A stretch of DNA of 64,000 nt, taken from NCBI GenBank assembly GCA_963728965.1, contig CAVSMH010000016.1, positions 8,275-72,274 on the forward strand, in the 5' to 3' direction. The translations under genes were made by a program, and so were the position numbers. This DNA comes from DASQZT01 sp963728965. GTDB taxonomy: Bacteria > Acidobacteriota > Terriglobia > Bryobacterales > Bryobacteraceae. Below the pieces are notes generated by a model. That model did not search any database and was not told the origin of the DNA. It worked only from the letters and a program-made list of their open reading frames with translations. This document shows, piece by piece, positions 8,080 through 16,338 of this stretch; position 1 is the stretch's first letter, and each line of letters starts with the position of its first letter.

Positions 8080-9821
8080 TCCCGAGCCTGACGAATCATC
8101 TCTGGCAAACGACGCTGTTCGCGGGCTTAGCGGCCCTGCTGACACTTGCTCTCCGCAAGAACCGGGCGCAGGCGCGCTGGTGGGTCTGGCAAGCGGCCTC
8201 GGTGAAGTTTTTGTTTCCCTTCTCGCTGCTGGTAACGATCGGCGGACGGGTAGGATGGCGCACCGCGCCGCTCGCACCGCCGCCGCCGGTGACGGTGGTG
8301 ATGGAGGCACTGGCGCGGCCGTTCGCGGCTTCCGCCAGCGTGGCAGCGGCAGCGAAACCGACCATGGATCCGGTGCCGATTCTCTTCGCCCTCTGGATGA
8401 CCGGCTTTGCTGTATTCATGGTCCGCTGGCTGGTGCGGTGGCAACGGATCCGGGCGGCGATGCGCGAGGCACGGCCGGCGGCGATCACGGCACCAATCCC
8501 GGTAGAGCTTTCGCGGGCCCCGCTGGAACCAGGGGTGTTCGGGATCTTTCGGCCGGTGCTGCTGCTGCCCGAGGGCATCGCCGAACGGCTCTCCGCGGGA
8601 CAGCTTCGTTCCATTCTGGCGCACGAACTCTGCCACGTACGGCGGCGCGACAATTTCTGGGCTGCGCTTCACATGGTGGTGGAGGCCGTGTTCTGGTTCC
8701 ATCCGCTGGTCTGGTGGATTGGCCGGCGGCTGCTGGAAGAGCGGGAGCGCGCCTGCGACGAAGAAGTGTGTTCCGGCTGTGAACCGGAGGTGTATGCCGA
8801 GGCCATTCTCCACGTCTGCAAATACTACGCCGAATCGCCGTTGGCGTGCACGGCCGGGGTGACGGGGGCGAATCTCAAACGGCGCATCGAAGAGATCATG
8901 ACGCGTCGCTCGGCGCACCGTCTGGATGCCGGAAAGAGGCTGATGCTGGCCGCCGCCGCAGCGGCGGCGATCGCGCTGCCCGTCGCGATCGGGATCTGGA
9001 ATGCGCCGCCGATCCGGGCGCAGACTACGGAGCGCCGCAATTTCGCGGTGGCAGCCATCAAGCCTTCCGAAGAACGGCGGTTCATGACGGTGATGCCGCA
9101 TGCCGGCGGCAGGCTCACTGCCAACGCCCCGGTGCGGCTGCTGATGCAGAACGCTTACGGACTGCAGGCGTTTCAGATTGTGGGCGGGCCGGGCTGGATC
9201 GATACCGACTACTACAAGATCGAGGCCAAAGCGGAGGGGGACGCCACGCGCAGCCAGACGTTTGCCATGCTGCAAGGGTTGCTCGCGGATCGCTTCCAAC
9301 TGAAGGTTCACAAAGAGGCGAAAGAAATGCCGGTGTACCTGCTGGAGCCGGCGCGAGGCGGTGCGAAACTGCCGGCGCCCGCGGAAGGAGTTTGTACCGA
9401 GGCCGAACCGAATGGGCCGCCGCCACCGCCACCACCGCCCGGGCAGCGGTTCTCCCCTCCATGTGGGCATCTGGGTATCATGGCGTCACCCACGGGAATC
9501 CGTATGCAGGGCGGCAAGATCCCGATGCCCGAGCTGACGAGGATGCTCGCGGTCGTGCTCGGCAAGGCCGTGGTGGATAAGACCGGGCACACGGGCGCGT
9601 TCGACGTGAACCTGGAGTTCACCCCGGATCAGTCCCTGGCCGGGTTCCCTTCGACCGGCTGGAAGCCCGTCGAGGCGGCCGGGACACCGTCCGCGGCCGA
9701 GCCCACGGGCCCGACGGTCTTCGCCGCGCTTCAGGAACGGCTTGGGCTCAAGCTGGCCTCCAGCCGAGGACCGGTAGAGATTCTGGTGATCGACCACATC
9801 GAAAGGCCGAGCGGAAACTAA
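8076..9821 (+). CDS. BlaR1-type M56 membrane metalloprotease fused to TIGR03435 domain
   Basis: 581 aa. Residues 8-28, 40-58 and about 102-120 are membrane helices of the M56 module. The zinc protease motif HELCH is at 183-187, followed by FWFHPLVWWIGRRLLEERERACDEEV, the third-ligand region. A further helix lies near 285-305. From about residue 321 (NFAVAAIKPS) to the end is a TIGR03435 domain, a soil-Acidobacteria domain with motifs LMQNAYGLQAFQIVGGPGW and LQGLLADRFQLKVH, containing a Pro-rich insert near 450. In classical BlaR1 this position is a penicillin-binding sensor; here it is replaced, so the ligand is unknown. Translational coupling to blaI suggests it controls that repressor by proteolysis. 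Confidence 0.9.
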   Translation: MIPSLTNHLWQTTLFAGLAALLTLALRKNRAQARWWVWQAASVKFLFPFSLLVTIGGRVGWRTAPLAPPPPVTVVMEALARPFAASASVAAAAKPTMDPVPILFALWMTGFAVFMVRWLVRWQRIRAAMREARPAAITAPIPVELSRAPLEPGVFGIFRPVLLLPEGIAERLSAGQLRSILAHELCHVRRRDNFWAALHMVVEAVFWFHPLVWWIGRRLLEERERACDEEVCSGCEPEVYAEAILHVCKYYAESPLACTAGVTGANLKRRIEEIMTRRSAHRLDAGKRLMLAAAAAAAIALPVAIGIWNAPPIRAQTTERRNFAVAAIKPSEERRFMTVMPHAGGRLTANAPVRLLMQNAYGLQAFQIVGGPGWIDTDYYKIEAKAEGDATRSQTFAMLQGLLADRFQLKVHKEAKEMPVYLLEPARGGAKLPAPAEGVCTEAEPNGPPPPPPPPGQRFSPPCGHLGIMASPTGIRMQGGKIPMPELTRMLAVVLGKAVVDKTGHTGAFDVNLEFTPDQSLAGFPSTGWKPVEAAGTPSAAEPTGPTVFAALQERLGLKLASSRGPVEILVIDHIERPSGN

Positions 9822-9845
9822 AAGCGGTGCCGGTGGACCGCCGGG

Positions 9846-10715
9846 TCAGCCGACCAGTTCGAGGAAGGCGCGGGCGGAGTGGCTGAGGGCGCGGCGAGTG
9901 GGGTACACCAGGCGGATCTTACGCTCTACGTGCAGTTCCTTTACGCGCACTTCGCAGAGGATCTTCTGCTCGATTTCCTGCTCGACGCACATGCGCGGGA
10001 GGAATGCCACGCCGAGATTGTTCTGCACCAGCTTGCGGATGGTCTCGATGGTCGGCATCTCGACCTCCATCCGCAATGGCACTTTGTGCGCCTGAAACTC
10101 GCGCAGCACCACCTCGCGATAGGGCGAGATCACGTTGTGGGCGATGAAGGTCTCCATGCCCAGCTCGGCAATGGAAACGGTTCTGTGGTGCGCCAGGCGA
10201 TGCTTTGGGGAAACCACGAAGGCCAGCGCGTCGGTGTACAGCACCTTGGATTTCAAGCGCTCGTCGCCCGGGTCGTAGCTGATCACGCCCAGTTCCAGGT
10301 TGCCGTCGAGCAGTTCGTTGGGCACGCGGCTGGAGAGGCTGCGGCGGATCTGCACTTTCACCTTCGGGTATAGCTCGCGATAGCGCTCGATGTGGCGCAG
10401 CAGATACAGCGCCGTAGATTCATTGGCGCCGATGGCGAGCCTGCCTGCGGCATTGTCGCGAAGCTCCGCCAGGGTGTTCTCCATTTCCTGGCGCAGGCTC
10501 TCGAACCGGCGCGCGTAGTCCAGCACCGCTCGGCCGGCGTCGGTGAGGATCAACTCCTTGCCGGAACGGTCGATCAGCTTTTCACCCAGCTCCTGCTCGA
10601 GGCGCTGGAGCGCCAGCGACACCGCCGGCTGGGTGCGCAGCAGTTTTTCGGCCGCCCGGGAGAAACTCCTCTCGGTGGCAATGGTCAAGAATACCTGTAG
10701 CGAATAAAACTCCAT
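9846..10715 (-). CDS. LysR-family transcriptional regulator, divergent from leuABCD
   Basis: 289 aa from ATG 10715; an upstream in-frame ATG at 10763 would add 16 unconserved residues and overlap the putative operator region. The winged HTH is at residues 1-60 (MEFYSLQVFLTIATERSFSR then LLRTQPAVSLALQRLEQELG), and the rest is a periplasmic-binding-protein-like effector domain (about 90-289). It is transcribed away from leuA with 138 bp between the start codons, the standard LysR layout in which the regulator controls the divergent operon. A T-N11-A dyad lies in the gap. Control of leucine synthesis, perhaps with a pathway intermediate as co-inducer, is inferred from this layout and is not shown. 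Confidence 0.88.
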   Translation of the reverse strand: MEFYSLQVFLTIATERSFSRAAEKLLRTQPAVSLALQRLEQELGEKLIDRSGKELILTDAGRAVLDYARRFESLRQEMENTLAELRDNAAGRLAIGANESTALYLLRHIERYRELYPKVKVQIRRSLSSRVPNELLDGNLELGVISYDPGDERLKSKVLYTDALAFVVSPKHRLAHHRTVSIAELGMETFIAHNVISPYREVVLREFQAHKVPLRMEVEMPTIETIRKLVQNNLGVAFLPRMCVEQEIEQKILCEVRVKELHVERKIRLVYPTRRALSHSARAFLELVG

Positions 10716-10768
10716 CAGCAGCCCATCCTCACTCCACACTCCCCCAGCGGGCCTGTTGTGCACTCATC

Positions 10769-10783
10769 ATAACATCTGTTTAT
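10769..10783. promoter_or_regulatory. Putative LysR operator (T-N11-A dyad)
   Basis: ATAACATCTGTTTAT is an imperfect palindrome containing T-N11-A, the LysR-type recognition pattern, placed in the LysR/leuA intergenic space. A TATTAT at 10796-10801 and CATAAT at 10831-10836 are -10 candidates for leuA downstream of it. Confidence 0.45.
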
Positions 10784-10853
10784 GCCAGCCTCCAATATTA
10801 TAAATTTGCCAAATCCAACATCCAGACCGCATAATGCTCGTATTGGTGAACGG

Positions 10854-12026
10854 ATGAGCGATCGCGTATACATCTTCGATACAACTCTTCGCGACGGCGA
10901 ACAGTCGCCCGGATGCAGCATGAACGTCGCCGAGAAGCTGCGTATGGCCCGCAAGCTGGTGGAACTCGGGGTGGACATTCTCGAGGCGGGATTCCCCATC
11001 GCGTCGGAAGGGGATTTCGAAGCGGTGGACGCCGTCAGCCGCGAGTTCACCTGGGCGAACGTAGCCGCGCTGGCCCGCGCCTGCACGCTGGACGTGCAGC
11101 GCGCCGCCCAATCGCTGACCCACGCGCGGCGCCCGCGGATTCATACGTTTATCGCTACCAGCGATATTCATCTCAAACACAAGTTGAAGAAGTCGCGCGA
11201 GCAGGTGCTGGAAGAGGCCGTAGCCGCGGTGGAGTTGGCGCGGCGGTACGTGGACGACGTAGAGTTTTCGGCCGAAGATGGCGCCCGGACCGAGCCCGAG
11301 TACCTGGAGAAGATCTCGCGGGCGGTGGTGGCGGCCGGGGCGCGCACGGTCAATATACCCGATACGGTCGGTTACTCGACGCCCAAGGAGTTCTCCGTCC
11401 TGATCGGCAGGATTGTGAAAGCGCTGGGCGATTGCGCGATTGTCAGCGTGCATTGTCACGACGACCTGGGACTGGCGGTGGCCAATTCGCTCGCCGCCCT
11501 GGATGCGGGCGCACGGCAGATCGAGTGCACCATCAACGGCATCGGCGAACGCGCCGGCAATTGCTCGCTCGAAGAAGTAGTGATGATCCTGAAGACCCGC
11601 GTGGACGCCTACCCGTACCATACCGGAATCCAGACCGAGCACCTGTACTCGGCGAGCCAGTTATTGAGCTCGGTGATCACCTTCGGCCCGCAGCCCAACA
11701 AGGCCATTGTCGGCCGGAACGCGTTCGCGCATGAAGCCGGGATTCACCAGGACGGATACCTGAAAGAGAAGACCACCTACGAGATTATCGATCCCCGATC
11801 GGTGGGAGTGCCCGAAGGCAGCCTGGTGCTGGGCAAGCACAGCGGGCGCCACGCGCTGAACCAACGGGCGAAGGATTTGGGATTTCAGCTGACACGGGAA
11901 GAGGTGGACGATTTGTATCATCGCTTCACGGCGGTTGCCGACCACCGCAAGAAAGGCCTGATGGACGAGGAGATCGTGGCGTTGATCCACGAAGTCGCCA
12001 AACTCCAGGAGGCGGCGGCCGATTAA
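10854..12026 (+). CDS. leuA: 2-isopropylmalate synthase, short form without regulatory domain
   Basis: 390 aa from ATG 10854, preceded by GGTGAACGG; an ATG at 10782 is rejected because it overlaps the operator region. The enzyme condenses 2-ketoisovalerate with acetyl-CoA, the committed step of leucine synthesis. Visible motifs are FDTTLRDGEQSPG (residues 8-20), the metal-binding VHCHDDLGLAVAN, and GNCSLEEVVM with NAFAHEAGIHQDG. The protein ends shortly after the linker region (MDEEIVALIHEV), so the about 120-residue C-terminal LeuA allosteric domain of the usual 500-550 aa enzyme is absent, and leucine feedback inhibition by the classical mechanism is not expected. The stop shares one base with leuB. 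Homocitrate or citramalate synthase activity cannot be excluded by sequence, but the leuBCD context makes leucine synthesis most likely. Confidence 0.9.
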   Translation: MSDRVYIFDTTLRDGEQSPGCSMNVAEKLRMARKLVELGVDILEAGFPIASEGDFEAVDAVSREFTWANVAALARACTLDVQRAAQSLTHARRPRIHTFIATSDIHLKHKLKKSREQVLEEAVAAVELARRYVDDVEFSAEDGARTEPEYLEKISRAVVAAGARTVNIPDTVGYSTPKEFSVLIGRIVKALGDCAIVSVHCHDDLGLAVANSLAALDAGARQIECTINGIGERAGNCSLEEVVMILKTRVDAYPYHTGIQTEHLYSASQLLSSVITFGPQPNKAIVGRNAFAHEAGIHQDGYLKEKTTYEIIDPRSVGVPEGSLVLGKHSGRHALNQRAKDLGFQLTREEVDDLYHRFTAVADHRKKGLMDEEIVALIHEVAKLQEAAAD

Positions 12027-13111
12027 TGAACCTGAACGTTCTGGTTCTGCCGGGCGATGGCATCGGCACGGAGGTGACGGCTGAAGCGGTGCGGGTGTTA
12101 CGGCACGTCGCGCGCAAATGGAATCACGGGCTGGAACTGAAGGAAGGGCTGTTGGGCGGCATCGCCATTCACCGGACAGGGTCGCCGCTGCCCGAAGAAA
12201 CGGCGCGCCTGGCGGCGCAGGCGGATGCCACCCTGATGGGTGCCGTGGGGCTGCCGGAGTTCGACAACGCGCCGCCCGAGCAGCGGCCGGAAAAAGGATT
12301 GCTAGGTCTTCGCAAGGCGCTGGGGGTATTTGCCAACCTGCGCCCGGTGCGAGCGTACGCGTCACAGCTGGATTCTTCGCCATTGAAGAATCACCTGGTG
12401 GAAGGCACCGACATGATTATCGTCCGCGAACTGACGGGCGGTATCTATTACGGCACGCCGCGCGGAATTTCGGGTCACGGCGCGGATATGCGGGCGGTCA
12501 ATACCATGACCTACACGCGTTCGGAAATCGAACGCGTTTCCCGCATGGCCTTCCACCTGGCGCGTACGCGGCGCAAGAGAGTGACTTCCGTCGATAAGTC
12601 CAACGTGCTTGAGAACTCGCAGCTCTGGCGCAAGGTCGTCGTGGAGATCGCAGAGGAGTTTCCCGATGTATCGCTCGATCACCTGCTGGTGGACAACTGC
12701 GCCATGCAACTGGTCCTCAACCCGCGGCGCTTCGATGTGGTGCTGACGGAAAACATGTTCGGCGACATTCTGAGCGACGAGGGCGCGGTGCTGGCGGGAT
12801 CGATCGGGATGCTGCCCTCGGCCTCGATCGGCGACCGGCGGCCTTCAGGCGCGTGGGTGGGGCTGTACGAGCCGGTGCACGGTTCCGCCCCCGATATCGC
12901 CGGGCAGAACAAGGCCAACCCGCTGGGGGCCATAGGCTCGGTGGCGGCCCTGCTCGAATACAGTTTCGGATTGAAGGAAGAAGCGTCCGCCGTGTATGCC
13001 GCGATCGAAGCCGTTCTCCGCGGCGGGACCCTGACCGCAGACCTACGACCTTCGGGCGCACCTGCCACCACCGAACAGGTGGGACAGGCGGTGTGCGCCG
13101 CGATCGGCTGA
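12026..13111 (+). CDS. leuB: 3-isopropylmalate dehydrogenase
   Basis: 361 aa; ATG 12026 uses the last base of the leuA stop codon. It oxidises and decarboxylates 3-isopropylmalate with NAD+. Motifs are LPGDGIGTEV at the N-terminus, RELTGGIYYGTPRG (substrate/Arg region), DKSNVLENSQLWRKVV with the conserved Lys, TENMFGDILSDEGAVLAGSIGMLPSAS with the metal-binding Asp residues (given here as two overlapping parts of the same motif, DILSDE and GSIGMLPSAS), and EPVHGSAPDIAGQNKANP at the NAD site. Length is standard. It is translationally coupled to leuA and is followed by a hairpin before leuC. Confidence 0.96.
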   Translation: MNLNVLVLPGDGIGTEVTAEAVRVLRHVARKWNHGLELKEGLLGGIAIHRTGSPLPEETARLAAQADATLMGAVGLPEFDNAPPEQRPEKGLLGLRKALGVFANLRPVRAYASQLDSSPLKNHLVEGTDMIIVRELTGGIYYGTPRGISGHGADMRAVNTMTYTRSEIERVSRMAFHLARTRRKRVTSVDKSNVLENSQLWRKVVVEIAEEFPDVSLDHLLVDNCAMQLVLNPRRFDVVLTENMFGDILSDEGAVLAGSIGMLPSASIGDRRPSGAWVGLYEPVHGSAPDIAGQNKANPLGAIGSVAALLEYSFGLKEEASAVYAAIEAVLRGGTLTADLRPSGAPATTEQVGQAVCAAIG

Positions 13112-13135
13112 GCGGGGACTTACCGGTCTCCGCTC
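13110..13135 (+). terminator. Hairpin between leuB and leuC
   Basis: GAGCGGGGAC (13110-13119) pairs with GTCTCCGCTC (13126-13135) around a 6-nt loop, overlapping the leuB stop codon. A CATAAT follows at 13140-13145, so a partial terminator with a reinitiating promoter for leuCD is possible. No U-tract is present, and an mRNA-stability role is equally possible. Confidence 0.4.
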
Positions 13136-13168
13136 AGTCATAATAGTAAGAGCTCCCATTGATGACCC

Positions 13169-14569
13169 ATGCCCCGTACAATCGTTGAAAAACTGTGGGA
13201 TTCCCACATCGTTCATGAACAGCCCGGCACGCCGGCTTTGCTGTTCATCGACCTTCACCTGGTGCACGAAGTGACGTCGCCACAGGCGTTCGACGGATTG
13301 CGGCAACGCCGCCTCAAGGTGCGCCGTCCGGACCTGACCATCGCCACCGCGGATCACAGCATCCCTACCACCGACCGCTCGCTGCCCATCGTGGACGAAA
13401 TCGCCGCCAAACAACTGGCGCAGCTCGAGACCAACTGCGCCGATTTCGGCATCCGCTGTCTCGGCATCCACAGCGACCGGCAGGGCATCGTGCACGTTAT
13501 CGGACCGGAACTCGGCCTCACCCAGCCGGGCATGACAGTGGTTTGCGGCGACAGCCATACGGCGACGCACGGCGCGTTCGGTGCGCTGGCCTTCGGCATC
13601 GGCACCAGCGAGGTGGAGCACGTGCTCGCCACGCAGTGCCTGCTGCAACGGAAGTCGAAAACTTTCGGCATCCATGTCGATGGCGCACTGGGAACGGGCG
13701 TCTCGGCGAAGGACATCATCCTGGCGCTGATCGCGAAGATCGGCATCGGCGGCGGCACCGGCGCCATTTTCGAATACACGGGCAGCGCCATTCGCGCGCT
13801 CTCGATGGAAGAGCGGATGACGGTGTGCAACATGTCGATTGAAGGCGGCGCGCGCGCCGGACTGATAGCGCCCGACGACACCACGTTCGAGTACCTCTGC
13901 GGCCGTCCGCACGCGCCCAAGGGGGTGGCGTGGGAGGCGGCGGTGGCGCGCTGGCGGCAGCTTCCGACCGACCCAGGCGCCGAATACCATCACTCCATGA
14001 CGATCGATGCCGGGAAGCTGGAGCCGATGATCACCTACGGCACGAACCCGGGGATGGGCCTGCCAGTGACGGCGCCGCTGCCTGATCCGTCGCAGGTGGC
14101 CGACCCGATGGCCCGCGATTCGATCACCAAGGCGCTCGACTACATGGGGCTCGAAGGCGGCAAGCCGCTGCTGGGCCACCCCATTGACGTGGTCTTCATC
14201 GGAAGTTGTACGAATTCCCGCATTTCCGACCTGCGCACGGCGGCGGCGGTTCTCAAGGGCCGCAAAGTGGATCCCAACGTGCGTGTGCTGGTGGTTCCTG
14301 GCTCGCAGGAAGTGAAGCGGCTGGCCATCGCCGAGGGGCTGCCGGAACTCTTCCGCCAGGCCGGCTGTGAATGGCGGGAGCCGGGCTGCTCGATGTGCAT
14401 CGCCATGAACGGCGACCAACTCGCTCCCGGCCAGTACAGCGTGTCCACCAGCAACCGCAATTTCGAAGGGCGCCAGGGCAAAGGCGGGCGTACCTTCCTG
14501 GCCAGCCCGCTGACCGCGGCGGCCGCCGCGCTGACCGGCAAGATCACCGATGTGAGGACACTGCTATGA
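13169..14569 (+). CDS. leuC: 3-isopropylmalate dehydratase large subunit
   Basis: 466 aa. With LeuD it isomerises 2- to 3-isopropylmalate through a [4Fe-4S] cluster of the aconitase type. Motifs are TIVEKLWDSHIV at the start, VCGDSHTATHGAFGALAFGIGTSEVE (the DSHT active-site region; only its first and last parts are diagnostic), FIGSCTNSRISDL with the first cluster cysteine, and GCSMC with the other two cysteines near the C-terminus. Length matches the bacterial enzyme. Its stop overlaps leuD ATG by 4 nt, giving the stoichiometric coupling expected for two subunits. Confidence 0.96.
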   Translation: MPRTIVEKLWDSHIVHEQPGTPALLFIDLHLVHEVTSPQAFDGLRQRRLKVRRPDLTIATADHSIPTTDRSLPIVDEIAAKQLAQLETNCADFGIRCLGIHSDRQGIVHVIGPELGLTQPGMTVVCGDSHTATHGAFGALAFGIGTSEVEHVLATQCLLQRKSKTFGIHVDGALGTGVSAKDIILALIAKIGIGGGTGAIFEYTGSAIRALSMEERMTVCNMSIEGGARAGLIAPDDTTFEYLCGRPHAPKGVAWEAAVARWRQLPTDPGAEYHHSMTIDAGKLEPMITYGTNPGMGLPVTAPLPDPSQVADPMARDSITKALDYMGLEGGKPLLGHPIDVVFIGSCTNSRISDLRTAAAVLKGRKVDPNVRVLVVPGSQEVKRLAIAEGLPELFRQAGCEWREPGCSMCIAMNGDQLAPGQYSVSTSNRNFEGRQGKGGRTFLASPLTAAAAALTGKITDVRTLL

Positions 14570-15168
14570 AGCCATTCACCAATTTCGAAAGCCGGCTGGT
14601 GCCGCTCCCCATCAACAATATCGATACCGACCAGATTATTCCAGCGCGCTTCTTGAAGACAACTTCCAAGCAGGGTCTGGGTCGCCAGCTCTTCAACGAC
14701 TGGCGCTACGACGCCGAGGGCCGGCCCATTGCCGATTTCATCCTGAACCGGCGCGAAGCCCACGGTGCGCAGGTGCTTTTGGCCGGCGACAACTTCGGCT
14801 GCGGCAGTTCGCGCGAGCACGCTCCCTGGGCGCTGGCGCAGTTCGGATTCCGCGCGGTAATCAGCACGTCGTTTGCGGACATCTTCAAGCAGAACAGCCT
14901 GAAGAACTCGCTGCTGCCGATCGTGGTTCCTGCCGATGTGCATGCGGAGTTGTTTGCCGCCCCGGCCGAAGCCACAGTGAAGATCGATTTGGCCAACCAG
15001 GCGCTGACGACGCCTTCGGGCCGCGCGGTGAAATTTCCGATCGACAGCTTCGCGAAGCAGTGCCTTCTGGAAGGGGTGGATGAGCTGGGGTACATCCTCC
15101 AGCACGAGGCCGATATCGCAGCGTACGAGTCGACGCACGCACCGGGGATTAACGCGCTCGACGCTTAG
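14566..15168 (+). CDS. leuD: 3-isopropylmalate dehydratase small subunit
   Basis: 200 aa from ATG 14566; upstream in-frame codons run back into leuC and are not part of the gene. It is the swivelling small subunit that completes the LeuCD active site. Motifs are NIDTDQIIPARFLK, FNDWRY and the loop GDNFGCGSSREHAPWAL, which positions substrate, then ADIFKQNSLKNSLLPI. Length is typical (about 200 aa). It is the last leu gene; the next plus-strand gene (ada) starts 92 nt later with its own ribosome site. Confidence 0.96.
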   Translation: MKPFTNFESRLVPLPINNIDTDQIIPARFLKTTSKQGLGRQLFNDWRYDAEGRPIADFILNRREAHGAQVLLAGDNFGCGSSREHAPWALAQFGFRAVISTSFADIFKQNSLKNSLLPIVVPADVHAELFAAPAEATVKIDLANQALTTPSGRAVKFPIDSFAKQCLLEGVDELGYILQHEADIAAYESTHAPGINALDA

Positions 15169-15170
15169 GG

Positions 15171-15178
15171 AAAAGCGC
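15171..15178 (+). promoter_or_regulatory. Possible Ada box
   Basis: AAAAGCGC lies about 85 bp before the ada start and resembles the AAAGCGC core bound by methylated Ada in enteric bacteria. A single short match, so low confidence; autoregulation would be consistent with the intact Ada regulatory domain. Confidence 0.25.
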
Positions 15179-15260
15179 GTATTCCCGCGGCGGACAGCGG
15201 TCAAATTTGAAAGCAAGCGACGGGTGGAATGGCTCCAGGGAGTTCGGGCAAGCTGGAGGC

Positions 15261-16316
15261 ATGAGCAACGAACAAAAGTACTGGGACGCAATCGAGCGAA
15301 GGGATGCGGAATGGGACGGAACCTTCTTCTTCGGCGTCGCCACCACCGGGGTGTTTTGCCGACCTTCGTGTCCGGCGCGCCGCCCGCTGCGGCGCAACGT
15401 CCGCTTTTACGAAACAGCCGAAGCCGCGGAACGTGACGGGCTGCGGCCCTGCCTGCGGTGCCGTCCGCTCGAAAACCGCAGCGGCGCGCGCATGGAAGAC
15501 TTGTGCCGGTACTTGGAAGCGCACGTGGAGGAGCCGCCCGACCTGGCGGAGCTGGCGGCGCGAGCCGGCCTCAGCCGGTTTCACCTCCAGCGGAGCTTCA
15601 AGGCCGCGGTGGGCTTGACGCCGCGCCAGTACCTGGAAGCTGATCGCCTGCGCAAGCTCAAGCGAAGCCTGAGAGAATCGCGGGACGTGGCCGAAGCGGT
15701 GTACGATGCCGGTTTCGGATCGTCCAGCCGGGTGTATGAGCGGGTCGATACGCGCCTGGGAATGACGCCGGGCGAATACCGGCGCGGCGGGCGCGGGGTC
15801 TCGATTACGTATGCGACGGTCGAGTCGCCCCTGGGACTCATGCTGATCGGCGCCACCGATCGGGGCATCTGCTCGCTGCAATTTGGCGACAGCCGGGAGG
15901 CGCTCGTGGAGGGACTGCGGAAAGAATATCCGGCGGCCGAGTTGCGGCCCATAGAAGAGCCCCGTCCGGCGGAGTTTGAAGCCTGGATTGAAGCCTTACG
16001 CGCACATCTGGAAGGCAGCCGGCCGAAGCTCGACCTGCCGCTGGATATTCGCGCCTCGGCCTTTCAGATGCGGGTTTGGAACTACCTCCAATCGATTCCC
16101 TACGGGGAGGTTCAGTCCTACAGCGAGGTCGCGGCGGGGACGGGGCAACCGTCCGCGACGCGCGCGGTGGCTCAGGCATGCGCTCGCAATCACGTGGCGA
16201 TTCTCATCCCGTGCCACCGCGTGATTCGCGGGACCGGGGAACTGGGCGGGTACCGTTGGGGCGTCCAAAGGAAGCGGGCCTTGATCGACGCCGAAAGGGG
16301 CCGGACTGCGCGCTAG
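15261..16316 (+). CDS. ada: Ada: methylphosphotriester/O6-methylguanine-DNA methyltransferase and regulator
   Basis: 351 aa from ATG 15261, with GGAGG 2-7 nt upstream; an in-frame start at 15207 has no ribosome site. Domain order: Ada zinc domain (residues 5-75) with FCRPSC and CLRC, the four cysteines that hold zinc and take the phosphotriester methyl group; AraC-type HTH pair (80-165, LAELAARAGLSRFHLQRSFK and AYD-type second helix); ribonuclease-like linker; and the C-terminal methyltransferase (about 260-350) with PCHRV, whose Cys accepts the O6-methyl group. This is the full E. coli-type architecture for the adaptive response to alkylating agents. It converges on the TonB receptor, separated by a strong inverted repeat. 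Confidence 0.94.
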   Translation: MSNEQKYWDAIERRDAEWDGTFFFGVATTGVFCRPSCPARRPLRRNVRFYETAEAAERDGLRPCLRCRPLENRSGARMEDLCRYLEAHVEEPPDLAELAARAGLSRFHLQRSFKAAVGLTPRQYLEADRLRKLKRSLRESRDVAEAVYDAGFGSSSRVYERVDTRLGMTPGEYRRGGRGVSITYATVESPLGLMLIGATDRGICSLQFGDSREALVEGLRKEYPAAELRPIEEPRPAEFEAWIEALRAHLEGSRPKLDLPLDIRASAFQMRVWNYLQSIPYGEVQSYSEVAAGTGQPSATRAVAQACARNHVAILIPCHRVIRGTGELGGYRWGVQRKRALIDAERGRTAR

Positions 16317-16332
16317 CTGAAAGTCCGGCCCC
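16297..16332. terminator. Bidirectional terminator between ada and the TonB receptor
   Basis: GGGGCCGGACT (16297-16307) and AGTCCGGCCCC (16322-16332) form an 11-bp perfect stem around a 14-nt loop containing the ada stop codon. It lies exactly between two convergent genes; on the minus strand TTTC follows the stem. Confidence 0.7.
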
Positions 16333-16338
16333 GGTGTG

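Noticed and set aside
13043..14419. A 458-codon minus-strand frame opposite leuC
   Set aside because: leuC is unmistakable on the plus strand and the minus frame has no motif.
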